DNA of 42,961 nt from Xanthobacter sp. NM-59 (GCF_021401125.1 NZ_JACBFQ010000018.1:1-42961), one strand, 5' to 3'. Positions 1-7,918 are shown, counted from the stretch's first letter. A program made the numbers and translations. Notes: generated by a model not told the origin, from the sequence alone.

Positions 1-216
1 AGGGGGCCTCGTCCCATAGACCATCCGAGATGAAGTGGTGGAAGCGGTCATACCGTGTCGGCTCGAGCCGCTCGGCCATGGGCTGCATGCTCTTGCGCTC
101 GCCCGGACCAATCAGCCCCGCACATAGAGCGGACACATCTGCCGCCGCTTCTTGTGCCCCAGCAGGGCCACGAACGGCTTCAGAAACTCCCCCGGCGCCT
201 CATCCCAGATCGCCAT
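1..216 (-). pseudogene. IS701-like transposase, N-terminal part, frameshifted and cut by window edge
   Basis: Read leftward from ATG at 216 the sequence gives MAIWDEAPGEFLKPFVALLG, then HKKRRQMCPLYV, and stops at 112-114. One base over, the reading continues as GLIGPGERKSMQPMAERLEP and then YDRFHHFISDGLWDEAP to the window edge. The combined sequence matches the N-terminus of IS701-family (DDE) transposases as I know them. A one-base loss near 119-125, where a GTG-GCG-GGG reading would be expected, explains the break. The rest lies outside the window, so I cannot say whether the element is otherwise whole. Confidence 0.75.
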
Positions 217-299
217 GGCCCGCGATCCAATCCGGGCGCAAACCTCAGCACCTGAACGTTATCAATCTGTTAATCCGCCAATGTAGTGCTAGGATAGGA

Positions 300-440
300 T
301 TGCGCCTATCGCCCGAGTGCCATCCACAACGAGGTATCGTGAGGAATTTGCAACTATCCGTATGCGGCCCTTGCCTGCCCTTGGTGCCGCCAGACCCTAA
401 GCTCTCAATCCGCTCCCATAGGTCGTCGCGAAGCGTGTCG
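300..440 (-). mobile_element. degenerate IS5-like transposase N-terminal remnant
   Basis: The minus strand encodes LRDDLWERIESL followed by GGTKGRQGPHTDSCKFL, which resembles the N-terminus of IS5-family transposases (LRDDQWERI..., then a G/K-rich stretch and a conserved DNR-like motif). A following LWMA string appears only in another frame, so the fragment is frameshifted. No DDE catalytic core is present. It lies just upstream of the IS701-like remnant and seems to be an old scar. Confidence 0.5.
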
Positions 441-738
441 CAATCTATCGCGGACCTTCGAAAACCAGGGTTGAATCCTATTTGCGATCCCATGGGAAGC
501 CAAAATTCGTAGATCGTCGCCGCGCGTCGGGCGCAGAATGTCAAGCATATTTAATATTCAATATTTGATTGCCATTGTCTGTGTTTGAGAGCATGGTGCC
601 TTTGTCAAAAGAAGTCTGACTCAGTTAGATCGATGCAGGGTCAAATCTGAATCCAACCAAATCTCGCGCCGGAAAATGCGATTTCGGCGGCGGGGCAAGG
701 CCCGCAAGCTCTATTCCAAAAATTGACGAGGTTTCCCC

Positions 739-981
739 ATGGCTGAGGGAGCCGCGAAGTGGTTCAGCGCTTGGAACGGCTTTGGATTTATCACTCCCGA
801 CGCCGTCGGCAACGATGCGCTCATCCATATCAGCGCGGTTGAGCGCATGGGTGTGGGTGATCCGCGCGAAAGCCAGAAGTTCAGCGTCGACCTCATGACC
901 AACAGCAAGAGCGGCAAGTTCTCGGCTGGTCCCGATGAACTGCTGGGCTCCGGATCGTTCGGAGCTGGCCGGCTCTTGTAG
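739..981 (+). CDS. divergent cold-shock domain protein
   Basis: This 80-residue protein has one cold-shock (OB-fold, nucleic-acid-binding) domain. The frame matches CspA-type proteins across residues 1-65, but key positions differ: the RNP1 region reads NGFGFI where KGFGFI is usual, RNP2 reads ALIHIS where VFVHIS is usual, and KWFSAWN replaces KWFNATK. About ten extra residues (LLGSGSFGAGRLL) follow the normal end. A GAGG lies 8 bases before the ATG. The canonical paralogue at 7557 is a good comparison. The loss of basic and aromatic surface residues suggests weak RNA binding or early decay. Confidence 0.75.
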   Translation: MAEGAAKWFSAWNGFGFITPDAVGNDALIHISAVERMGVGDPRESQKFSVDLMTNSKSGKFSAGPDELLGSGSFGAGRLL

Positions 982-1146
982 AGTTTCGCCGTGGCTGAAT
1001 TCGGATGCAACGGCAGCTTCAGCGGGCGATTTGGAAGCGTTCCGCCAGCAAAGCGTCCGGCACTTGGCAGCCCGCACCCTTGAGGTTCCGTGGCTACATG
1101 TTCCGCCCGCAGCATTCATCTACATTCATCAAAGGAGCAGAGGACA

Positions 1147-1275
1147 ATGGCCAAGGGTCAATTGCGCGGCAATCGCGAAGCCAAGAAGCCCAAAAAGCCG
1201 AAGGAACCCGTGGCTGCACCTTCCTTCGCGAAGGGGGCACCAATTTCGGTCGGAGTGCCGAAGAAGAAAAACTGA
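1147..1275 (+). CDS. small lysine-rich conserved hypothetical protein (42 aa)
   Basis: The start is ATG at 1147, six bases after an AAAGGAG ribosome-binding site; an upstream in-frame ATG at 1090 lacks one. The product begins MAKGQLRGNREAKKPKKPKE and ends in VPKKKN. I recognise this as a short protein family widespread in rhizobia and relatives, with no known function. It is highly basic and predicted to be disordered. It lies downstream of a cold-shock gene, the sort of context in which I would expect an RNA-associated or stress-related role, but that is only inference. Confidence 0.7.
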   Translation: MAKGQLRGNREAKKPKKPKEPVAAPSFAKGAPISVGVPKKKN

Positions 1276-1613
1276 GGCAGCAAAGCAGAAACCCGGACTT
1301 GTGATATGGTGATCAAGCGTGATCATCCTCTCCAGATGGCTTGGTCTGAAGGTATCTGGCTGGCGTGGATCTAATCGCGTGGCGATCGACGAGGAGACGC
1401 CTTCCGGGGGTTTTGTCACCGGCCGACGCACCACGACCGTGCTATAAGCGCCGGCACCTTTGGCGCCCTGCGGGAAAATGCACGTCTGGCCATCGACCCG
1501 GCTGAGTTGGACGCCAGGCCGTTGAAGGACCGGCGGAGTCGCAAGGAAGAGCCACGGTCTCCTCTGTGCCGTAGCGCGTGCCTCTATGGGCCAACCCATC
1601 ACAAAGACTTCTA
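1276..1613. other. 338-base stretch without a recognisable gene
   Basis: No reading frame here resembles a protein I know. A near-palindromic pair of TGATCA hexamers at about 1305-1325 could form a short hairpin after the Lys-rich gene, but no T-run follows it. A frame around 1380-1445 reads VAIDEETPSGGFVTGRRTTT before stopping, which I could not place. Confidence 0.4.
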
Positions 1614-1961
1614 ATGTCGCTCCACTTTCCCAACGCCAGCCGCGTCTATGATCCGGTTCGGCGCTGCGTCATGTCCTGGGGCCACGATTCCGCCTTCGAG
1701 ATCGCAGTCCAGGTGGATGAAGAGGTGCTGCATCGTTTCAGTCCGCGGGTCGGGCGGTAGGCAGCGGCTTTGCTGCACGTCTTTGACGCAAACCGCGCCA
1801 GGATCGAATGCATCGCATTGAGCATCTATGCGCGGCGGCGCAAGAGTTTCAATCTTCTCTCTATTTCCGATTTCCAGGGTCTGACCATCAGACGCTCCAC
1901 AAATTTAACCGCATCGCATTGCTTCGCGACTTGGTACGCCGCAGAGCAGGGGCGAGGGTGA
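1614..1961 (+). pseudogene. DUF1488 family gene interrupted by an in-frame amber codon
   Basis: From ATG at 1614 the frame reads MSLHFPNASRVYDPVRRCVM, then SWGHDSAFEIAVQVDEEVLH and RFSPRVGR, and meets TAG at 1758-1760. The same frame continues as AAALLHVFDANRARIECIAL then SIYARRRKSFNLLSISDF, which is the usual second half of DUF1488 proteins. So a single substitution, not a frameshift, splits the gene. After the normal end (SISDF) the frame runs on about 28 more codons, so the native stop also seems lost. DUF1488 proteins are small alphaproteobacterial proteins of unknown function. Confidence 0.8.
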
Positions 1962-2090
1962 GAGAATCTCGCGACGTTACTGTGGGCAATGCGCGCAGAT
2001 CTTTTCTCTCGCTATCGCCAGCCCGGGGCACGAGGGGTGGGGAACACGGCGGAGAAGTCCGTCCCTCAAACGCCGGAGGTGGCGGAATGA

Positions 2091-2315
2091 TCAATTCCCA
2101 GGCTTCCTGCACATTTCGACCCGATCGTCAAAGTCGTAAATGGCGCGCCGCAAAACATCAATCTCTTCTGCCAGCTCTCGGGACAATCGCAGCACCGCGA
2201 GAAGGCGCACTGACGATGGGTCGCGCTCATACGCGCCTACTACCGCTGCCTTGAGCCGGTGCGCTGCGCTCAGTTTATCTGCTTGAAGGCGCACCGGGCT
2301 TTCCCTCTGCCGCAT
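2091..2315 (-). CDS. hypothetical protein, last gene of the GT41 operon
   Basis: A 74-residue frame begins directly after the TAG of the preceding gene. It reads like a real helical protein (KLSAAHRLKAAVVGAYERD, then LLAVLRLSRELAEEIDVLRR) with a leucine-rich, probably coiled segment. I do not recognise a family. No clear ribosome-binding site is present, so it would depend on coupling to the upstream gene. The position at the end of a packed minus-strand operon is the main argument that it is a gene. Confidence 0.5.
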   Translation of the reverse strand: MRQRESPVRLQADKLSAAHRLKAAVVGAYERDPSSVRLLAVLRLSRELAEEIDVLRRAIYDFDDRVEMCRKPGN

Positions 2316-2555
2316 CTATTTTTCAGCATGTCTCAGACACCAGTCCCAGTAGGCATCAACGCTTTGCTCAATGGTGTGCTGAATCTGGCCACCAGAAACA
2401 TCGATAAGCTGGGCGTCGAGCTTCGCGGCGACGATCTGCCAGAAGCGGTCGACGAAAGACTGAATATCGGCTTCGGCGATCTCGCCTCGCGCGCGCAGGC
2501 CTCGTTCGCAGACGGAACGAGCGATCGCCTCATTGGTCGGTGTGACCATGGTCAT
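2316..2555 (-). CDS. hypothetical protein, 79 aa, in the GT41 operon
   Basis: The ATG at 2555 overlaps the stop of the upstream gene in an ATGA junction, which indicates translational coupling. The product (TPTNEAIARSVCERGLRARG, then a segment with FVDRFWQIVAAKLDAQLID, ending YWDWCLRHAEK) is soluble and mostly helical, with several aromatic residues near the C-terminus. I do not recognise the family. The gene ends in TAG. Confidence 0.65.
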   Translation of the reverse strand: MTMVTPTNEAIARSVCERGLRARGEIAEADIQSFVDRFWQIVAAKLDAQLIDVSGGQIQHTIEQSVDAYWDWCLRHAEK

Positions 2556-2797
2556 GCCCTGCGTGAAAGGGTCACGTTCCCCGAGCGCTGCATGGCATCG
2601 GCGAACGTGGCGACGGCCACCCAGGCGCGGTCCGTCAGGAGGGGATTGGACGCGCCGGCGATCTGGTCCAGCAGAGATCCTGCGTGTTCGCCCAAGGGGT
2701 GGCGCCGAACGAAGATGGCGGCCTCCTCAAGAGAGCGCATCACTTGGATCTCTCCGTCGACGGAAAGCCGAAGCGTATGGGCGATGGGCTGGGACAT
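2552..2797 (-). CDS. hypothetical protein, 81 aa, downstream of the GT41 gene
   Basis: The start MSQPIAHTLRLSVDGEIQVM at 2797 is preferred over an in-frame codon at 2860 because GGAG lies about seven bases before it and the residues upstream look non-coding. The body (LEEAAIFVRRHPLGEHAGSL, then a C-terminal helix WVAVATFADAMQRSG) is typical of a compact helical protein. It is the second gene of a run of four minus-strand genes. I do not know its function. Its place behind a glycosyltransferase suggests a substrate or accessory partner, which is inference only. Confidence 0.65.
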   Translation of the reverse strand: MSQPIAHTLRLSVDGEIQVMRSLEEAAIFVRRHPLGEHAGSLLDQIAGASNPLLTDRAWVAVATFADAMQRSGNVTLSRRA

Positions 2798-2856
2798 CGA
2801 AGGCTCCAATTTTGGGGTGGTGCAGATACGCAAGCCACCAGCCGATCCGGCGAGCC

Positions 2857-4287
2857 TCACGATAGGAGCATCATCTGTGAGGAATGCGGTTTTCGGATGT
2901 TCGTTGGAGTCGAAAGGCGCGCGTACTCGGCCCGTGCGCCGACCGCGGAAGGCCGCAGCTTGGCATGGTGGCGCATGACCATGGCGCGATAGAGCCCTTC
3001 GAGGCCGAGGGTGTAGGCTGCAACGTCGAACAACGGCGTGACAAGACGGTTGGCGGCCAAACGCCCCTTGACGATGGACAACTGGTCCGGCTCGGTGGCG
3101 AGGCTGAAGGCCAGCGTGAAATAATCATCAAGGCTCCCGGCCACGAGATCTCCAAGGCCGATGGCGTGGAGGATCGAGCCGGCCACCCGCGAAGGGAATG
3201 TCTCGCCGGGGCACGTGACCAGGGGCACCCCAGCCCAAAGCGCATCACTCGCCGTGGTGTGGGCATTGAATGGCGCGGTGTCGAGCATCAGGTCGGCGAC
3301 CTGGAGCCGGGCGAGATGCTCTGCCTGTGGTAGGTTCGCCCCGAAAATCAAGCGGCGTGCGTCGACGCCACGCCGGATCGCCTCGCTGCGCAGGTTCCCC
3401 GCTGCTTGGGGGTGGTCCAGCAGCCACAGGACGCTGTCCGGCACGACGGCCAGCAGCCGGCACCAGATATCGAATGTCTCCGGAGAAATCTTGTAGGGCT
3501 GGTTGAAGCAACAGAAGACGAAGCCGTGCTCCGGCAGCCCCGCCTCGCGTCGACCGGGCTTCCTCCCGAGGGGCGTGCCGCGGCCGTGAGGATGGTAGGT
3601 GTGGGGCATGTAGGCGAGGGCCTCGGCGTATTCCGGAGCGCTCGAAGCCGGCGTGAGGAACCTGTCCGTGATGAGGTAGTCGCAGATGCCTGCGCCCATG
3701 GTGCCGGGATAGCCGAGATAGCTCACGATAATCGGCGCCGGTCGCAGCAGGATGATTCCGGTGCGCGCCCGCGCGGTGAACCCCTTGAGATCGATGAGGA
3801 TATCGACGCCGTCGGCGTGGATGCGTTTCGCCGCCGCCTGATCATCCAAGTGGGAAATGTCGACGAAGCGGTCAAAGGCCGCCACCAAGCGACGACGCAT
3901 GGGTAGCCCATCGTCGGCGCCGAAGGAGTAGGCGAAAACTTCGAAGTCGTCCCGCGCGTGCCCCTCCAGCACCTCCACGAGGAGATGGGCGGTGGCATGC
4001 TCCTGAAAGTCGTTGGAGAGATAGCCGAGGCGAATCTTTCGCGCGCTGCGGGTGGGATGACAAAAGCCGAGGGCGGCGCGCTCGGCGAAAGCGGCGGCGC
4101 GGCGGTCACGGGTCCACAGTTCGGAGCAAGTGCGCTGCTGGCGCGCGCTCATGCCAGGAACCGAGAGGAGATGGAAGGGCGACAGGTGATGGCCGATGCC
4201 ATCCGCCAGAACGGTATCGAGAGCCAGGTCGTCGGCATCAAGGTCGCCCCACTCGCACATGCCGCGCTTACGCCCGAAGCTGTCCAT
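2857..4287 (-). CDS. TPR-less O-GlcNAc-transferase-like (GT41/SPINDLY) glycosyltransferase
   Basis: This is the catalytic region of the GT41 family, which moves GlcNAc (or another sugar) from a UDP-sugar to Ser/Thr of proteins. Motifs seen in order are DFQEHATAH (equivalent of the region holding catalytic His498 of human OGT), DLKGFTARART, RPAPIIVSYLGYPGTMGAG, AYMPHTYHP, FNQPYKISPETFDIW (Lys matching human Lys842), DTAPFNAHTTASDALWAGVP and GETFPSRVAGSIL. All key residues are kept, so the enzyme is probably active. What is missing is the N-terminal TPR superhelix that normally selects targets. The start at 4287 has GGAGGAG six bases upstream. Three small genes follow in the same operon. Confidence 0.88.
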   Translation of the reverse strand: MDSFGRKRGMCEWGDLDADDLALDTVLADGIGHHLSPFHLLSVPGMSARQQRTCSELWTRDRRAAAFAERAALGFCHPTRSARKIRLGYLSNDFQEHATAHLLVEVLEGHARDDFEVFAYSFGADDGLPMRRRLVAAFDRFVDISHLDDQAAAKRIHADGVDILIDLKGFTARARTGIILLRPAPIIVSYLGYPGTMGAGICDYLITDRFLTPASSAPEYAEALAYMPHTYHPHGRGTPLGRKPGRREAGLPEHGFVFCCFNQPYKISPETFDIWCRLLAVVPDSVLWLLDHPQAAGNLRSEAIRRGVDARRLIFGANLPQAEHLARLQVADLMLDTAPFNAHTTASDALWAGVPLVTCPGETFPSRVAGSILHAIGLGDLVAGSLDDYFTLAFSLATEPDQLSIVKGRLAANRLVTPLFDVAAYTLGLEGLYRAMVMRHHAKLRPSAVGARAEYARLSTPTNIRKPHSSQMMLLS

Positions 4288-4544
4288 GGCCACTCCTCCG
4301 TCTCACGATGCTGGCCTCCCACAATATGGCGGAGGGCATCTGTCGCGCCGGGCGGCGGGATCGGCACCCGCACTTTCGAAGGTCAGACATGGTTGCTAAA
4401 GCAAGAAATGGGCCGCATGGCGCGACTTTCTCGCCGCCACGACGCTGCTTCGCACGGGTGGAGTATGCCCCTCGTCGTCGGTTCTCGACGCTATGCCTTT
4501 ATGAGGAGGGCATAGTCAGCGCCATGGCCGTGCATCGCGTAAGG

Positions 4545-5363
4545 CTAGCCCGCAGCAGGGCGGCAAGGCGTGCCCCCCAGACAGCCTGGGTCCTGTGGTC
4601 GGGTGATCAGGTCCTGGCGAACTTCAACACCGACATGGAGAATACCGCGGCGTTCGCCATGGACGGGAATGGTCCAATCTGTCGCGTCCCCGACATCGTA
4701 GGGCTCGTTGTCGCCGACCGTCAGGTCGGGTTCTCGCCGGAGCACGTCGAGCAGTGCATTCGCGAACTGGTTGTCGCGATGGTAGAGGACACCGACATCC
4801 CACGGGCGCACAAAGCCGGCGAAAACCGGCGTGAAACTGTGCATGGCGATGAGGATCACAGGCCTGCCTTCCGCCTGGTGCCGATCGAGCTCCATAGCAA
4901 TATGTGCGTGATAGGGCTGGAATATCTCTGCTTCCCGCATCTGCCGCGTCGCTGTGTCGAGGCCCTGGTTGCCGAGCACACGGGTGCCGTCGCTCACATC
5001 GGGGATGGATTGAGGCGTGCTCGGCGGCCGGTTGCAGTCGATGATGAGGCGGGAATAGTTCTGTTGTACAAGCGTGGCATCGAGTAGGTCTGACAGGGAC
5101 CGACAGACTCCGGCTATGCCGATATCCCACGCAATGTGGCGCTCCCGGTCCGTAGCATCGAGGCCAAGGCCACTCAACACGCAGGGAAAGGCATTGCCCG
5201 CATGATCCGCAACGATGAGGAACGCGGATCGACCATCGGCATTGAAGATTGAGCCGGGTGGCATGTCGTCCGCCGCCAGCAAAGAGAACTTTCCCTCCAC
5301 CTTTTGAGACCCTCGCGGCTCCGGCCACGCCCATTGCGCGGCTCGAAGCTGCGCACCCACCAT
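4545..5363 (-). CDS. N-formylglutamate amidohydrolase family protein
   Basis: Members hydrolyse N-formyl-amino acids with a metal-dependent mechanism, classically N-formylglutamate in histidine breakdown. The family motifs are present: VADHAGNAFP, ERHIAWDIG, DCNRPPSTP, MHSFTPVF, RPWDVGVLYHRD, GDNEPY and HGERRGILHVGVEVRQDLI. I chose the Met at 5363; upstream residues look non-coding and overlap the divergent transglutaminase promoter. No hut genes lie nearby, so the substrate is uncertain. Many rhizobial genomes carry such stand-alone paralogues. Confidence 0.85.
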   Translation of the reverse strand: MVGAQLRAAQWAWPEPRGSQKVEGKFSLLAADDMPPGSIFNADGRSAFLIVADHAGNAFPCVLSGLGLDATDRERHIAWDIGIAGVCRSLSDLLDATLVQQNYSRLIIDCNRPPSTPQSIPDVSDGTRVLGNQGLDTATRQMREAEIFQPYHAHIAMELDRHQAEGRPVILIAMHSFTPVFAGFVRPWDVGVLYHRDNQFANALLDVLRREPDLTVGDNEPYDVGDATDWTIPVHGERRGILHVGVEVRQDLITRPQDPGCLGGTPCRPAAG

Positions 5364-5408
5364 AGCTGAAGGCGCGGGCGATGCCCGCTCATTCCTTCGA
5401 GGTTTCAC

Positions 5409-6215
5409 ATGCTCATCCACGCCGGCTACGAAATCTCCTATACCTGCCCTCAACCCACGCCCATGATCCTCACCCTGAGCGTGCATCCATCACGGATCAA
5501 CGACCTCGTCAGTCTCGATCGCGCCTTGTTCAATCCGCCGATCTTGGCGAACACCTATCACGACAGCTTCGGCAATTTCTGCCATGTCGTGGAGGCACCG
5601 GCCGGCCGTCTCACCATGCATGCAGACTTCGTCATCCGCGACAGCGGCCGGCCCGACGACGTGGCCCTGGATGCGCCCCAGCACGCGCTCGGCGACCTGC
5701 CGGTGGACGTGCTGGTGTTTCTCCTGGGCAGCCGCTATTGCGAGACGGACCGGCTCTCCGGCATCGCTTGGTCCATGTTCGGCCACACGCCCAAGGGCTG
5801 GCCCCTGGTGCAAGCTATCTGCGACTTTGTCCATGGCCATATCGCCTTCGACTACGCGCATGCGAGCCCGCTGAAGACGGCGTTCGATGCCTATACGCTC
5901 AGGCAGGGCGTGTGCCGCGACTTCGCCCATCTCGCCATCACGCTGTGCCGCTGCATGAACATCCCGGCGCGTTACTGCACCGGCTATCTCGGCGACATCG
6001 GCGTACCGCCGGATCCAGCACCGATGGACTTCAGCGCCTGGTTCGAGGTCTATCTCGGCGGGCGCTGGTATACGTTCGATGCCCGGCACAATCAGCCGCG
6101 CATCGGCCGCATCCTCATGGCGCGGGGGCGCGACGCCACCGACGTCGCTATCGTGACCACTTTTGGGCCCTCGACGCTTGAGAGCTTCAAGGTGGTGACG
6201 GCTGAAACGGCGTGA
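5409..6215 (+). CDS. transglutaminase-like cysteine protease-fold protein
   Basis: The 268-residue protein has a beta-rich N-terminal segment followed by a transglutaminase core. The nucleophile is in GVCRDFAHL (about Cys171) and an Asp lies in TFDARHN (about residue 222). Where many transglutaminase-core proteins have His-Ala-Trp/Phe, this one reads DFSAWFEVYL, so the classical His position holds Ser. I cannot tell whether that is normal for this subfamily. The start has a GAGG eight bases before the ATG. It is divergent from the amidohydrolase gene. Bacterial members are cytosolic peptidases or amide hydrolases of mostly unknown substrate. Confidence 0.85.
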   Translation: MLIHAGYEISYTCPQPTPMILTLSVHPSRINDLVSLDRALFNPPILANTYHDSFGNFCHVVEAPAGRLTMHADFVIRDSGRPDDVALDAPQHALGDLPVDVLVFLLGSRYCETDRLSGIAWSMFGHTPKGWPLVQAICDFVHGHIAFDYAHASPLKTAFDAYTLRQGVCRDFAHLAITLCRCMNIPARYCTGYLGDIGVPPDPAPMDFSAWFEVYLGGRWYTFDARHNQPRIGRILMARGRDATDVAIVTTFGPSTLESFKVVTAETA

Positions 6216-6346
6216 AGGGGGCCAGCGGCCATCGCGTTGCGGGCTCATCCCCTCTATGATGCCTCCAGCCGGCCCGCAGTCGGCTATCCTAGCGAGCGGC
6301 CATACAATGGCCAGGGACTCGGGACGACTTTCAGATCGGATATCTT

Positions 6347-6601
6347 TTGCAGGTTCTCGTCAGGGACAACAATATCGAGCAGGCGCTCAAAGTCCTCAAG
6401 AAGCGCATGCAGCGCGAGGGCGTTTTCCGCGAGATGAAGCAGCGCAAGGCCTATGAGAAGCCGTCGGAGCGGCGTGTGCGAGAGCACGCGGAGGCTGTAC
6501 GCCGCCACCGCAAGGCGGCCCGCAAGAAAGCGCAGCGGGAGGGGGCGATTGCGGCTCCCAAGCGCCGCGAGAGAAAACCGGCAACTTCGACATCCCGCTG
6601 A
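6347..6601 (+). CDS. rpsU: small ribosomal subunit protein bS21 paralogue
   Basis: The frame matches bS21 from its second residue: [20 protein letters not shown], then [20 protein letters not shown], followed by a basic Arg/Lys-rich tail to 84 residues. bS21 sits near the anti-Shine-Dalgarno end of 16S rRNA in the 30S subunit and aids initiation. The start must be TTG at 6347, because no ATG or GTG is available at the conserved N-terminus, and no purine-rich ribosome-binding site precedes it. Alphaproteobacteria often carry several rpsU copies, some near cold-shock genes as here. It is probably an accessory copy. Confidence 0.85.
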   Translation: MQVLVRDNNIEQALKVLKKRMQREGVFREMKQRKAYEKPSERRVREHAEAVRRHRKAARKKAQREGAIAAPKRRERKPATSTSR

Positions 6602-6655
6602 AGCAAGATGGCGGGCTGGCGCAAGCGATGCGCCGGCTCGACAGCCGTCAGCGCC

Positions 6656-7027
6656 TCAATAAAACGGGCGGGTTAGCGTCGCGCGCGCCAGGGGCTTGCC
6701 GTCTGCGTCCATGGCCTCGACGGTCCACGTATACATCCCGCCCACGCACGGGGATTGAAACGCAACGGCGCCACGCGGAACGATTCCGCGGGCGGGCAGG
6801 TGCACGTCGGAGCCTCCCAGCTCGCCGCCGCTCGGGCTGGTCAGCGCGAAGCGCAACTGCACGGTTCCGGCCGGCGCGTTCTCCACCTGGAACTCGGGGC
6901 TGCTTGGTCTTGGTGTGCACAGGACCAATCCGATCCATGTGAAATCCAGCGTCATGCCCGGGGAATACGCAAGGGCAGAGGAAGCTCCCCCGCAGAGAAG
7001 ACAAGCCAGCACGCTTATGATTTTCAT
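6656..7027 (-). CDS. secreted hypothetical protein
   Basis: The 123-residue product starts with a clear signal peptide (MKIISVLACLLCGGASSALA, cleavage after ALA) and has a GAGGAG ribosome-binding site before the ATG. The mature part (SPGMTLDFTWIGLVLCTPRP... then PCVGGMYTWTVEAMDADGKP) is beta-rich with two Cys that could form a disulfide. The layout 'SPEFxVxNAPAGT ... YTWTVEAxDADGKPLA' faintly recalls phosphatidylethanolamine-binding-like proteins, but I would not name it on that. It is predicted to be periplasmic. It is convergent with rpsU. Confidence 0.65.
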   Translation of the reverse strand: MKIISVLACLLCGGASSALAYSPGMTLDFTWIGLVLCTPRPSSPEFQVENAPAGTVQLRFALTSPSGGELGGSDVHLPARGIVPRGAVAFQSPCVGGMYTWTVEAMDADGKPLARATLTRPFY

Positions 7028-7173
7028 TATGGCTCCTCGAGCTTCCTGACAGAAGCCGCGAACAGACTAACACAACCGAAGCTGTTTGCTCGCCAACATC
7101 GGTTGCCAGGAAAAATATGGATCCTCCCCCTGAATTGAGCCCATGCTGATAGTGAAACGTGCTAAAAAAAACG

Positions 7174-7380
7174 ATGAGCGCGAAATTCAAGAGTGGTGGT
7201 TGGGTCGAGTTCGTCACGGGGTTCCGTTCGCCGTCCGGGCGATTTCGGATCGTCAGCGAGCTGCCGTCCGAGCGGGGTGAGCCCAGCTATCGGATCAAGG
7301 GGGAGAGCGAGGCTTTCGAGCGGGTGGCCCGGGAATCCGAGCTGCGCCGTCTCGCAGCAAAGATCGGTTCTCTCGACTAA
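7174..7380 (+). CDS. small conserved hypothetical protein (68 aa)
   Basis: The product MSAKFKSGGWVEFVTGFRSP, continuing SGRFRIVSELPSERGEPSYR and ESEAFERVARESEL, matches a short family I have seen repeatedly in rhizobial genomes near cold-shock genes. It is probably a small beta-barrel (SH3-like) protein. Its function is unknown. An upstream GTG at 7159 would add five residues; neither start has a strong ribosome-binding site. The cspA gene lies about 175 bases downstream on the same strand. Confidence 0.65.
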   Translation: MSAKFKSGGWVEFVTGFRSPSGRFRIVSELPSERGEPSYRIKGESEAFERVARESELRRLAAKIGSLD

Positions 7381-7454
7381 AAAAATTCCGGCCTCTCCGT
7401 GAACACAATTGCGCATTATATTGATTTTGTCTGATCTTGACGGCTGATTTTCTG

Positions 7455-7523
7455 GTGCGCACAGCGCACATGACGATAATTTCCTTCAATATCTAGCTCT
7501 ATTTCCTGCCTGATTTGTCAGGC
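7455..7523 (+). promoter_or_regulatory. two hairpins in the probable 5' leader of the cold-shock gene
   Basis: GTGCGC/GCGCAC (arms 7455-7460 and 7464-7469, three-base loop) and GCCTGA/TCAGGC (arms 7508-7513 and 7518-7523, four-base loop) are perfect inverted repeats between the preceding gene and the cold-shock ATG at 7557. Cold-shock mRNAs commonly have structured leaders that refold with temperature. The first hairpin could instead belong to the end of the upstream gene. Confidence 0.4.
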
Positions 7524-7556
7524 GGATACCCTTTGCACGATTGAAAGGAAATCGTC

Positions 7557-7766
7557 ATGAATATCGGTACCGTGAAATGGTTCAACGCCACCAAGGGCTT
7601 CGGCTTCATTCAGCCTGACGATGGCGGATCGGATGTGTTCGTGCACATCTCCGCCGTCGAGCGCGCCGGAATGCAGTCTCTCGCCGAAGGGCAGAAGCTC
7701 CAGTTCGAGATCGTTCGGGACAACAAGTCCGGAAAGAGTTCGGCCGGCAATCTCCAGGCCGCGTGA
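7557..7766 (+). CDS. cspA: cold-shock protein (CspA family)
   Basis: This 69-residue protein is a canonical cold-shock domain: [19 protein letters not shown] with RNP1 (KGFGFI), and [12 protein letters not shown] with RNP2 (VFVHIS). It binds single-stranded RNA and DNA and acts as an RNA chaperone. The start has an AAAGGAAA ribosome-binding site eight bases upstream. It has its own leader with hairpins and a strong terminator at 7840, so it is probably monocistronic. It also serves as the intact reference for the divergent paralogue at 739. Confidence 0.95.
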   Translation: MNIGTVKWFNATKGFGFIQPDDGGSDVFVHISAVERAGMQSLAEGQKLQFEIVRDNKSGKSSAGNLQAA

Positions 7767-7839
7767 CCCTCCTCTGCCGTCGACCACGGATGTACTGGCG
7801 ATGGCGTGGAGTTCTCCCTGAAGGGGAGTGCTTGAGAAG

Positions 7840-7868
7840 GCTCCGCCTCGACACGGCGGAGCTTTTTT
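7840..7868 (+). terminator. rho-independent terminator after cspA
   Basis: An 8-bp perfect stem (GCTCCGCC at 7840-7847, GGCGGAGC at 7855-7862) with a 7-base loop is followed by six T residues (7863-7868). It lies 73 bases after the cspA stop, in the right orientation. Confidence 0.9.
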
Positions 7869-7918
7869 AATATAATTATCTAATATTCACGCACGATGCA
7901 CTCTGTTTCTCTATATTT

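Noticed and set aside
30-512. 160-codon plus-strand frame at the left edge
   Set aside because: It runs antisense across two transposase remnants.
2259-2978. 239-codon plus-strand frame
   Set aside because: Antisense to the small genes of the GT41 operon, which have ATGA coupling and better protein character.
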